A stretch of 64,000 bases of DNA from a bacterium UBP6_UBA1177 (GTDB taxonomy: Bacteria > UBP6 > UBA1177), in contig DBYV01000055.1 in assembly GCA_002310995.1 (NCBI GenBank), positions 15,427-79,426 of the forward strand, written 5' to 3'. The position numbers were made by a program, and so were the translations under genes. Positions 53,319 through 61,199 of the stretch are shown piece after piece. Under the pieces are notes generated by a model. It had not been told where the DNA came from. It was given only the letters and a program-made list of their open reading frames with translations, and did no database searches. Every line of letters begins with the position of its first letter. Positions within the stretch are counted from its first letter, which is position 1.

Positions 53319-55244
53319 ATGAAAAAAGCGGACGTTTTCCTGTTTATTTTGACTCTAGTGTTCGCATTTGCAGGATGCGCGGCATCGGACGAAGATGAAG
53401 AAGAGATTTCGCTCCCCGACAGCGAGAACGGTGAGGTTTCTGACAACGGAAATCAAGAAACAAACGATTCGGAAAACAATCCAGGCAATGACGGCGAAAG
53501 TTCTTTGCCTGATGCCGATACTGAAGGAGGAAATCAGGAACAACCTGATACTGATACCACCCCTGGCACGACATACTGCAATCCAGGAATGAAAGTTTGC
53601 GATGCAAGCGATCCGAACAGTGTTTTTCAGTGCAAAGAAGACGGTTCGGGTGTCGAAACTCCGGCTGTCGAAAAATGTGCCGAAGGTTACTCCTGCCTGA
53701 ACGGGAGCTGCCAGCCAGGCGCCTGCCTCTCAGGAACCGGCTACGAGGGATGCGAATTCTACACGGCGAAGCTCAACAATTCGGCAACCGGCAAGGATAC
53801 CTTCTCGGTCGCATTTGCGAACGCAAACCCTGAAAAAACCGCGACGATCAAGTTTTTCAAGGTCACCGGCGAGGGGACTGAAGAGCCGATTCCGAACTTT
53901 GATTACTGCGAGCAGGTCGAAAAATCCGGCCTCTTTGGCGGCACTTACAACGATATGGACTGCAAAGGCCACGACTCCTCATTCACAATCACTGTTCCGC
54001 CTCAGAGCACCGTCATGGTAATCCCGACAAAGGAACAGCGTATGCTTGACGGAACTGCAGCGAGCTACCTGAGCTTTCACATCGTTTCGGACCTTCCGAT
54101 AATCGCGTACCAGTTTAACCCATACTACAACAACTCCTACTCGAACGATGCAAGCCTCCTCTTCCCAACAACAAGGCTGGGAACAGAATATTATGTCGCG
54201 ACCTACGAAAGCCAGAAGGGTTACGACGGCAACGGCATCGCCTATTTCACAGTTATCGGCGCATTCAACACGAACGTCGAGCTTGAGATTACGCCGACAG
54301 CTGCCATTCCGGCTGGAAACGGCATTCCCGGCACTGCCGCCGGAGTCCCGATGGTTGTCGAGCTCAAGGCAGGAGAGGTTCTCAACATAGAAAATGCGTC
54401 AAAATTCGATGACTTCACCGGAACTAAAGTCACCTGCAAAAATCCGAACCAGAACTGCGCACCGTTCGTTGTTTTCGGCGGTCATGCTTGCGCCTACGTT
54501 CCGCGCAGCAAGGGCTACTGCGACCACCTCGAGCACCAGCTTCTTCCTGTCAGCCGCTGGGGCCGGAACTACGTCGTGGTCAAGACGAAGCCGAGAACCT
54601 ACGCCCGCGATGTCGTCCGCGTTATCGCAGGCTTTGACGAAACAGAAGTCACTGTCAGCATAATTGATGACAACCACGAAAACGGCCAGACGCAGACAGT
54701 TTCACTTAACGCCGGTCAGAAACATGAGTTTGATATAATTCAGCATGATACCGACAGCGACTGGTTCCAACCGGGCACGGCAAATATCACCGCGACCAAG
54801 CCGGTTCAGGTTGTCCAGTTTATGTCCGGCGCAGAGGACATCAGCTCTAGCTGTGCTGACGACAGCCCGGGCTCATCGCACTCAGGCTGCAACGGCGACC
54901 CGGCAATGACCATAATCCCGCCGGTCGAGCAGTACAGACAGGAATACTTCTTCTTCAGCACATCGCTTGACGACTACTCGAGCAGCAGCGAATACACTGA
55001 AAACTATGTCAGCGTAGTAACGGATGAGGGCTCGGAAATCACACTTGACGAAACTTCGCCCTCGCCAAGAATGAGCGGTAAAATCATAAACACCGAAAAA
55101 CTTTTCTATATTTTTGAACTCGACGACTACTTCATGAGTCACCACCTGGCCTGCACGAAGCCCTGCGGCATTCAGGTTTACGGCTGGAGCATGGACATCA
55201 GTTACATGTATCCTGGCGGGCTTGACCTTAAAGAGCTGAAATAA
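53319..55244 (+). CDS. Lipoprotein with IgGFc-binding-type domain
   Basis: GAGAGG precedes the ATG; a small hairpin (ACTATT-GAAA-AATAGT, 53276-53291) lies 28 bases upstream. Lipobox FAGC (Cys20), Asp/Glu/Ser/Asn linker (about 23-85), then Cys-rich segments (about 86-150) such as CNPGMKVCD and CLNGSCQPG. The remaining 480 residues contain FVVFGGHACAYVP, CDHLEHQLLPVSRWG, and GWSMDISYMYPGG, which match the IgGFc_binding N-terminal family of Myxococcota surface proteins; in metazoan homologues this domain is part of mucin-like proteins. The product is 641 residues, predicted envelope surface. G+C in the body is higher than in the neighbouring genes by eye. Confidence 0.82.
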   Translation: MKKADVFLFILTLVFAFAGCAASDEDEEEISLPDSENGEVSDNGNQETNDSENNPGNDGESSLPDADTEGGNQEQPDTDTTPGTTYCNPGMKVCDASDPNSVFQCKEDGSGVETPAVEKCAEGYSCLNGSCQPGACLSGTGYEGCEFYTAKLNNSATGKDTFSVAFANANPEKTATIKFFKVTGEGTEEPIPNFDYCEQVEKSGLFGGTYNDMDCKGHDSSFTITVPPQSTVMVIPTKEQRMLDGTAASYLSFHIVSDLPIIAYQFNPYYNNSYSNDASLLFPTTRLGTEYYVATYESQKGYDGNGIAYFTVIGAFNTNVELEITPTAAIPAGNGIPGTAAGVPMVVELKAGEVLNIENASKFDDFTGTKVTCKNPNQNCAPFVVFGGHACAYVPRSKGYCDHLEHQLLPVSRWGRNYVVVKTKPRTYARDVVRVIAGFDETEVTVSIIDDNHENGQTQTVSLNAGQKHEFDIIQHDTDSDWFQPGTANITATKPVQVVQFMSGAEDISSSCADDSPGSSHSGCNGDPAMTIIPPVEQYRQEYFFFSTSLDDYSSSSEYTENYVSVVTDEGSEITLDETSPSPRMSGKIINTEKLFYIFELDDYFMSHHLACTKPCGIQVYGWSMDISYMYPGGLDLKELK

Positions 55245-55289
55245 GCCGAATTTATTGAATTTTTCTCTTTCTTTTTAATCTCTCATCGT

Positions 55290-55295
55290 TATAAT
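55290..55295 (+). promoter_or_regulatory. Putative -10 element (TATAAT) before the first mosaic DUF1566 gene
   Basis: TATAAT lies 40 bases before the ATG at 55330, in a segment nearly repeated before the second paralogue (57687). The shared pyrimidine-rich stretch TCTCTTTCTTTTT precedes both copies. Confidence 0.45.
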
Positions 55296-55329
55296 ATTAC
55301 CGCTTTTGTTTAATTTTCGTGAGGTTTTC

Positions 55330-57402
55330 ATGAAAACTCTTCTTTCCATCATGCTGATTTTCCTTTTTATTTCGTGCAGCGGCGGTTCAAAAACGCCTGT
55401 TGACGATGATGTGGCGGCGGTTGTGCCGGACGAAGATGAGGATATTCTTGATGAAGATTTTGTTGAGGACGAAGATGACGAGCCTTCCGCAAAGCCTGAT
55501 AAGGATTCCGATGATCCTGAAAATGACGAGAATATTGGACCGGAGCCAAATCCCTGTGAAGACGAACCTTGCAAAGGTGTTGAAAATTCTACGGAAAAGT
55601 GTGTTTCATACGGAAAAAACGGTTATGCCTGCGAGTGCAAAAGCAGCTATGTCTGGTTCAGCAGCGAGCAGAAATGCCTCCCCGTGACAAGCTTTTACGG
55701 CACTGTCTGCACCGGACAGACGAAGTGCTACGACATGAAGCAGGAGATAGAATGTCCGAAAGAGGGCGAAACTTTTTACGGTCAGGACGCTCAATATGCT
55801 AAAGCGGGGAAATGTATTCCGAGAAGTTACACCATCAAACAGTACGACGACGGCGAAACGGTCGTTGACAACAACACCGGGCTTGAGTGGCAGAGAAAAA
55901 GCTCGCTTGATCTGCATGAATATTACTGGGACATATATGCTGAAAAACATTGCGGCTCAATATCTCCGCTCGGAGGTTACGATGACTGGAAAAATCCGAC
56001 TGATTCCGATCTCTTGTCGCTGGTCGACATCGGGTACTCAAATCCGGCGATAGACAAGACCTATTTCCCCGATACTCAGCCTGAATATTTTTTCACCTAT
56101 ATCAGTCGTCAGCCGGCAGGTCATTCATCTGTGACTTACTATCACTTTATCGATTTTAAGAACGGTATTGCAGGAAATTCCCAAAGTACACCGAGAGAAA
56201 ATACATGGTTCAGGTGCGTCAGGAAAGCTGAAAACCGAAAGAGTCACTGTTACAACCTCCGTGTTTTTTCAGGAAAGGACTACAAAATCCGAAACGATGT
56301 CCAGCATGGGCTCATTATTCAGGAAGAACCAGTTTCAGGCAAAAACTGGGGGGACGCGCTCTACTACTGCGAGCATCTGACTTACGCAGGGATCTCCGAC
56401 TGGAGGCTGCCGAACAAAAATGAAGTTGCAACACTTTACAGCACCAGCGGTTTATGGTCTTCCTCCACTGTCGAAGGAAGTCCCTCTTCCGCCTGGACAA
56501 AAGGGCAATCTGTCTATTCTGTGATTGGAAGTAAAAAGAATACGATGAATGTCGCGTGCGTCGCTTCCAATCCATGCGACAAAGGTCATCTCTGGACCGG
56601 CGAAAAATGCGCTTCGTATGCGGAACTTTTGTTGAAAGAAGACGGCTGTACCTGCATTGACGGATATGGAATTGACGATTCTTTCTTGTGTGTGGAACAG
56701 TGTACTGAGGATATGTGCGTTGATGCCGAACTTTCTACGGGAAAGTGTGAGACCGATAATGTTATGAATGAGTCCTACTGCCAGTGTGAAGAAGGTTATT
56801 TCCACATCAGCAGCGGATGCATGACCCCGTGCGAAAAATGTGAAGGTTTGGAAGGCGGTGACGGGACCTGTTTGGCAACCAGTTTTTACGAATATACCTG
56901 CGGCTGTAAGCATGGTTATTTTAACTCTGACAACAAGTGTCTGCCAATATCTGATTGCGACAGTAGTCCTTTTCCCTGCGTAAAACCTGCAGGGAAACTC
57001 ATGTGGTTCGCGGCACCGCGCCGTATGAAATGGGAAAATGCAAAACAATACTGCGAAAATCTGATTTATCAGGATTATACCGGATGGAGACTTCCAACTA
57101 TTGACAAGCTCAGAATATTCGAAAGATATTGCGACAATATCAAGCCAGGCGGAGCATGTAAAGTAAGTGAAGATGACGGCTGTTTGTCGGAAAGCTGCAT
57201 GGAAAACTGTAAATGTGAAGAATTTTCCGACGGGGAATCTCTGATTCATCAGGATTTTATATGGTCTTCATCTTTGCGTTCAGATGACCCTGCTGGTGTT
57301 TTTGTTCTATTTCGGAGTTCGATTACAGGACTGGGGACTGTTTCGTCAGTTGACATGGGAAATGACAGCGGAAAAATCTGGTGTGTTAGAAACATGAACT
57401 AA
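55330..57402 (+). CDS. Mosaic lipoprotein with DUF1566 and Cys-rich EGF-like modules, copy 1
   Basis: ATG at 55330 follows GTGAGG. Lipobox FISC (Cys16) and an Asp/Glu linker (about 22-75). Then an EGF-like Cys module (CEDEPCKGVENST ... CECKSSY), a segment with CTGQTKCYDMKQEIECPKEGE, DUF1566-type domains (DDWKNPTDSDLLSL, SDWRLPNKNEVATL and TGWRLPTIDKLRIF), and a run of further Cys modules (CCxCxDGY, CQCEEGYF, CGCKHGYF) between the second and third. The product is 690 residues. It shares a nearly identical 5' end and several blocks with the next gene but differs in the rest, pointing to domain shuffling. Surface role inferred. Confidence 0.85.
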   Translation: MKTLLSIMLIFLFISCSGGSKTPVDDDVAAVVPDEDEDILDEDFVEDEDDEPSAKPDKDSDDPENDENIGPEPNPCEDEPCKGVENSTEKCVSYGKNGYACECKSSYVWFSSEQKCLPVTSFYGTVCTGQTKCYDMKQEIECPKEGETFYGQDAQYAKAGKCIPRSYTIKQYDDGETVVDNNTGLEWQRKSSLDLHEYYWDIYAEKHCGSISPLGGYDDWKNPTDSDLLSLVDIGYSNPAIDKTYFPDTQPEYFFTYISRQPAGHSSVTYYHFIDFKNGIAGNSQSTPRENTWFRCVRKAENRKSHCYNLRVFSGKDYKIRNDVQHGLIIQEEPVSGKNWGDALYYCEHLTYAGISDWRLPNKNEVATLYSTSGLWSSSTVEGSPSSAWTKGQSVYSVIGSKKNTMNVACVASNPCDKGHLWTGEKCASYAELLLKEDGCTCIDGYGIDDSFLCVEQCTEDMCVDAELSTGKCETDNVMNESYCQCEEGYFHISSGCMTPCEKCEGLEGGDGTCLATSFYEYTCGCKHGYFNSDNKCLPISDCDSSPFPCVKPAGKLMWFAAPRRMKWENAKQYCENLIYQDYTGWRLPTIDKLRIFERYCDNIKPGGACKVSEDDGCLSESCMENCKCEEFSDGESLIHQDFIWSSSLRSDDPAGVFVLFRSSITGLGTVSSVDMGNDSGKIWCVRNMN

Positions 57403-57407
57403 ATCTC

Positions 57408-57503
57408 ATGGAAATCAATAAAACCGGCGCAATTGTGAAAAACAACCCTGAAAAATATGGCGCAATCGTGAAAATTTGCATTTCTGAACCTGCTTTTTCG
57501 TGA
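57408..57503 (+). repeat. Tandem 33-bp repeat (two units) within a 31-codon mini-ORF
   Basis: GGCGCAAT[T/C]GTGAAAA begins at 57426 and 57459, exactly 33 bases apart. In the frame from an ATG at 57408 the repeats encode GAIVKNNPEKY and GAIVK, and the ORF stops at 57503. There is no evident ribosome-binding site. It lies upstream of a DUF4143 remnant on the same strand. Expression as a protein is doubtful; I list it as a repeat. Confidence 0.6.
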
Positions 57504-57546
57504 TTTCTTAATTGTTATAGTGCTGATTTTACTGGATTTCTACAGT

Positions 57547-57645
57547 TTTATTTGTTTTTACTCTCGCAGCGACAATCTTCATCGGGAGAATCACATCGAG
57601 ATCGACTTCATTATAGCAAACGGCAAAAAAAATCTCACCGATTGA
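57547..57645 (+). pseudogene. Remnant of a DUF4143-family ATPase C-terminal domain
   Basis: The plus strand reads CFYSRSD ... HIEIDFIIANGKK and then a stop (TGA at 57643). That matches the C-terminal nuclease-like domain of AAA+ ATPases with DUF4143 (usual pattern: R-x-x-x-x-EIDF(I/L)-x-x-x-GK ... PIEVK). No start and only about 30 codons remain, so it is a decayed piece. It fills most of the 326-base gap between the two DUF1566 paralogues together with the 33-bp repeat. Confidence 0.6.
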
Positions 57646-57686
57646 GGTGAATTGCAAACATCTCTTTCTTTTTGCCCGGATATCAC

Positions 57687-57692
57687 TATAAT
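57687..57692 (+). promoter_or_regulatory. Putative -10 element (TATAAT) before the second mosaic DUF1566 gene
   Basis: TATAAT 42 bases before the ATG at 57729. The segment from about 57658 to the signal peptide is a near copy of 55262-55379. Confidence 0.45.
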
Positions 57693-57728
57693 ATCGCCGT
57701 TTTTGTTTAATTTTCGCGAGGTTCCGTC

Positions 57729-59702
57729 ATGAAAACTCTTCTTTCCATCATGCTGATTTTCCTTTTTATTTCGTGCAGTAACACTGTGAAATCCCTCTCA
57801 GACGATGATTCCGCGGCGGTTCTGCCGGACGGGGATGAAAAAAACTATGAAGAAAATGATGTAGATGATGTGGAAGATACGGAACAAACCGAAGAAGATG
57901 ATTCTTTTGATGAGGATGTGACAGAATCTTCATCGCCTGACGAACAGCCTGAAAACAATACTGTGACAATATTCAATGGTGCAGTCTGCACCGGTCAGAC
58001 GAAGTGCTACGACATGGAAAAGGAGATTCAGTGTCCGAAAGAGGGTGAACCGTTTTACGGGCAGGATGCGCAGTATGCTAAAGCAGGAAAATGCGAGCCG
58101 ATAAATTATACAATCAAACAGTATAACAACGGAGAAACAGTCATTGACAACAATTCCGGGCTTGAATGGCAGAAGAAAGTTATTCCGGTCAGGTATGGCA
58201 GTTTTGATTCGGCTTCTACATATTGCGAATCGTATTTTGGAATAGGCGGTCATTCTGACTGGCGTCTTCCGAAACCTTCTGAACAAATGACAATAATTGA
58301 TTCCGGACATTATAATCCGGCTATAAACGAAACTTATTTTCCTGATACTCTGCCGGAATTTTTTTATTCCAATGAATACGGAATGACGGCAGGTTTTCAG
58401 CATAGAGAAACATATATGGGTGGTGTCGATTTCAAAAGCGGTCTCTATCAAAGCTATATGGTAAGCGATATCGGCGGCGGTTATATGCCGGCTGCTGCTT
58501 CTGTCAGATGTCTCAGAACAGCGAAGAAGCCGGCTGACTGCTTGAGGAAAGTTATTAAAAATGATGATTATGAGATTTTGCTGGATCTTTCAAATAACCT
58601 TGTTTTCAAAAATACAGTCGACTCAGGTAAGAACTGGCAGGGTGCGCTTGATTACTGCGAAAATCTGACTTATGCCGGAATATCGGACTGGAGACTCCCG
58701 AACAGAAACGAGGTCAACTCTGCCTTGAATGACGGCAGCCATTACTTGTGGACATCAACAACTTCGGTTTCAAATCCTGCCGAAGCATTGGTGTCACGGA
58801 ATATTTATTCTGAATATCAGAAAAAAGAGGCGCTTTTCGAAGTACAGTGCGTGGCTTCCAGTCCGTGCAAAGCCGGAAAAGAGATTTGGAACGGAAAAGA
58901 GTGCAAATCATTTTCGGAACTTAATTTGAAAGAGGGCGGCTGTAACTGTCTTGACGGTTATGCATGGGAAGATTCAAAATGTGTAGAATTGGTTTGTGAC
59001 AATGATTGCAAGTCTGTCGAACATTCGACAGGCGTTTGTGTAGGATACAGCACTGATTCGACTCACTGCCAATGCGAGGAAGGAAGTTTCTATAATTATG
59101 GCGGAGCATGTGTAAACTTGTGTGACGATGACCCGTGCAAAAGTGTCGCAGGCTCTGACGGAAGCTGTGAAACATTGAATTATTCAAAATATACATGCGG
59201 ATGTGCTGACGGGTATTTTTCCAACGGAGGATCCTCGTGTGGTAGACCTGAAAATTGTACATACACAGGGTGGGTTCCGATTTCTGTCTGTCAGGACTCT
59301 TCTTCAAACCTGATGTGGTCTTCATCGAATTCTTCCAATATGTCCTGGAAAGCGGCAAAGCAATACTGTTCGGAACTCCGTAATGCCGGTTATACAGATT
59401 GGAGACTTCCAACTGTTGATGAACTGAGAACATGGTGGTTCTGGTTGAAAATATGTGAAAATATTAAACCTGACGGCAAGTGCAAAGTAAGTGAAAAAAG
59501 CGGATGTCTTTCCGAAAGCTGTATGGCAGACTGTACCTGTCCCGATGCTGCAGAAGATTACGAAACTTTTATGTGGTCATCTTCTTTTGTCTCGGATAAG
59601 GTAGGCTATGCTTTTGTTCTGTTCAATTTCTCAATGATTGAGGCGAGAAATATAAACGGAGATACTTCCGGAGAAGTCCGCTGCGTAAGAAACATTGACT
59701 AA
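57729..59702 (+). CDS. Mosaic lipoprotein with DUF1566 and Cys-rich EGF-like modules, copy 2
   Basis: GCGAGG precedes the ATG. The first 50 bases are identical to those of the previous paralogue, giving the same signal peptide with Cys16. Then an acidic linker (about 20-75), a CTGQTKCYDMEKEIQCPKEGE segment, a DUF1566 domain with SDWRLPKPSE, another with SDWRLPNRNE, three Cys modules (CNCLDGY, CQCEEGSF, CGCADGYF), and a third with TDWRLPTVDELRTW. The product is 657 residues. The relation to the first copy is block-wise: 5' end and several Cys segments are very close, other parts differ. Lipid-anchored envelope protein; function unknown. Confidence 0.85.
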   Translation: MKTLLSIMLIFLFISCSNTVKSLSDDDSAAVLPDGDEKNYEENDVDDVEDTEQTEEDDSFDEDVTESSSPDEQPENNTVTIFNGAVCTGQTKCYDMEKEIQCPKEGEPFYGQDAQYAKAGKCEPINYTIKQYNNGETVIDNNSGLEWQKKVIPVRYGSFDSASTYCESYFGIGGHSDWRLPKPSEQMTIIDSGHYNPAINETYFPDTLPEFFYSNEYGMTAGFQHRETYMGGVDFKSGLYQSYMVSDIGGGYMPAAASVRCLRTAKKPADCLRKVIKNDDYEILLDLSNNLVFKNTVDSGKNWQGALDYCENLTYAGISDWRLPNRNEVNSALNDGSHYLWTSTTSVSNPAEALVSRNIYSEYQKKEALFEVQCVASSPCKAGKEIWNGKECKSFSELNLKEGGCNCLDGYAWEDSKCVELVCDNDCKSVEHSTGVCVGYSTDSTHCQCEEGSFYNYGGACVNLCDDDPCKSVAGSDGSCETLNYSKYTCGCADGYFSNGGSSCGRPENCTYTGWVPISVCQDSSSNLMWSSSNSSNMSWKAAKQYCSELRNAGYTDWRLPTVDELRTWWFWLKICENIKPDGKCKVSEKSGCLSESCMADCTCPDAAEDYETFMWSSSFVSDKVGYAFVLFNFSMIEARNINGDTSGEVRCVRNID

Positions 59703-59742
59703 ATCTTAAGAAGATATTTTTCTGTCAGGAAATGCTTGAGCA

Positions 59743-60102
59743 TTATAAAAACTCATCGATATATTCGTTTATCTTCGCAGTGCAGTAGAGCGGCAGGTTA
59801 AGGAGTCTGAATTTTTTGCCTCCGATGCCGTTTACAATCGGAGTTTTTAGTTCGTCAATAGAAAATTTTCCGCTGTAAAGCCTTATTGCGCAGGTGCAGT
59901 CGGAATTATCGATGTAAGAATGAAGAGAACGCAATCTTCCGGTGCTTCCTGATTTCACCTCGATCGGATAGATCCTGCCTTTGTAAATACACAAAGTCAA
60001 GGCATTTTTTATGGTATTTCGACACAAAGTCAAGGCATTTTTTGAGATATTTTGGCACAAAGTCAAGGTAATTTCGATGTGCGATTTATAATACTGATCC
60101 AC
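59743..60102 (-). pseudogene. DUF4143-family fragment interrupted by 33-bp repeats
   Basis: GTG at 60102 is the only candidate start; the C-terminal 70 residues (RIYPIEVKSGSTGRLRSLHSYID ... LLNLPLYCTAKINEYIDEFL) match the terminal part of DUF4143 ATPases, but the ATPase module is missing. The N-terminal 40 residues hold tandem repeats inserted exactly between HIEI and YKGRIYPIEVK, replacing the usual DF-type segment. It is a fragment of about 119 codons, most likely non-functional, on the opposite strand from the other remnant at 57547. Confidence 0.65.
59989..60080. repeat. Tandem 33-bp repeats (two full and one partial unit)
   Basis: ACAAAGTCAAGG occurs at 59991, 60024 and 60057, exactly 33 bases apart, with the first two units nearly identical over 25 bases. 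Read in the minus-strand frame each unit encodes a KNALTLC-containing 11-residue block. The repeat lies within the DUF4143 fragment. Confidence 0.75.
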
Positions 60103-60144
60103 ATTTGTTTGCAGAAAACCAGCCGGCAGGAACTCTTTTCCGTT

Positions 60145-61191
60145 TTAGATCTCAGGAAAACTCAGTGTTTTCGGGATGAAAAACGTGTTGTAAAGGTGGA
60201 TCGCGTAGGAATCGGTTAGGCTTGCGATGAAATCCGCTATAGTTGTTTCCTTGTCTTCGGAAACGGGGATGAAGTTCGAATTCAGAATGATGTCGTAGTT
60301 TTCCTGAAAGTGCTTGAAAAGGACGGAAATGATCTGCTCGGCTTTGGCGAATTCCTTTCTGATCGCGGGAAGTTCATAGACGTTTGAGAACATAAATTCC
60401 CTTAAATCGCCGATGATCTGCACCATTTTGTCGGAAAAGCGGATGATTTTTTCGTGTGCCGAAATCGCTTCGTAGCTGTTGTAGATGAGGTCCGTCGTCA
60501 TCGCGTTGATGCGCTGGGAGCCTCTTTCGCCTAAAATATCCTTGTGCGGAACATCTTTAATGTCGAGAAATCCGCCGCGGACGGCATCGTCGATATCGTG
60601 GTTCAAATAGGCGATGATATCGGAAAAACGGATGATCTGCCCTTCAAGAGTTTCGGGAATGCCTGTTTTTTTGATGAGCGGCCCTTTGCCCTTGGAATGA
60701 AGCACAATCCCGTTGCGGACTTCGTAAGTCAGATTTAGCCCTTGACCGTTTTTTGCGAGAAAATCGACTACGCGCAGGCTCTGCTGCTCGTGCCGAAAGC
60801 CGTTTTTGAGAAGTCTTCCCAAAGCTCTTTCGCCGGAATGACCGAAAGGAGTGTGTCCCAAATCGTGGCCGAGACCTATCGCCTCTGTCAGCGATTCGTT
60901 GAGAAGAAGTGCTTTCGCCACGGTCCTGCCTATCTGCGAAACTTCAAGCGTGTGGGTGAGACGGTTGCTGTAGTTGCTCCCTTTCGGCGAAAGGAAAACC
61001 TGCGTTTTGTCGCCCAGTCTGCGGAAAGCTTTGGTGTGAACGATCCTGTCACGGTCGTGCTGAAACGCAGGCCTGATGCTGCACGGTTCCTCTTCGCGCA
61101 TTCTTCCTTTCGACTGAGAACTGAGCGCCGCAGCCCATGAAAGCTCCCGTTTTTCTATCTCTTCAAGGTGTTCGCGGATGTTTTCAATCAT
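60145..61191 (-). CDS. dgt: dGTPase-like deoxynucleotide triphosphohydrolase
   Basis: Cleaves dNTPs to deoxynucleosides and triphosphate. The 348-residue protein has the HD-domain metal set: RLTHTLEVSQIGRTVA with His80, GLGHDLGHTPFGHSGE with His109-Asp110 and His113, and IIRFSDIIAYLNHDIDDA. The length matches the short type II dGTPase-like proteins rather than the 505-residue E. coli enzyme. GAGGCAGAG precedes the ATG. It starts 8 bases after the cyuA stop. Catalytic substrate (dGTP or other dNTPs) is not fixed by sequence. Confidence 0.92.
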   Translation of the reverse strand: MIENIREHLEEIEKRELSWAAALSSQSKGRMREEEPCSIRPAFQHDRDRIVHTKAFRRLGDKTQVFLSPKGSNYSNRLTHTLEVSQIGRTVAKALLLNESLTEAIGLGHDLGHTPFGHSGERALGRLLKNGFRHEQQSLRVVDFLAKNGQGLNLTYEVRNGIVLHSKGKGPLIKKTGIPETLEGQIIRFSDIIAYLNHDIDDAVRGGFLDIKDVPHKDILGERGSQRINAMTTDLIYNSYEAISAHEKIIRFSDKMVQIIGDLREFMFSNVYELPAIRKEFAKAEQIISVLFKHFQENYDIILNSNFIPVSEDKETTIADFIASLTDSYAIHLYNTFFIPKTLSFPEI

Positions 61192-61199
61192 CTCTGCCT

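Noticed and set aside
57426..60080. Evenly spaced repeats that could suggest a CRISPR array
   Set aside because: Units are directly adjacent with a 33-base period and no unique spacers, keep one reading frame, and no cas genes are in the window.
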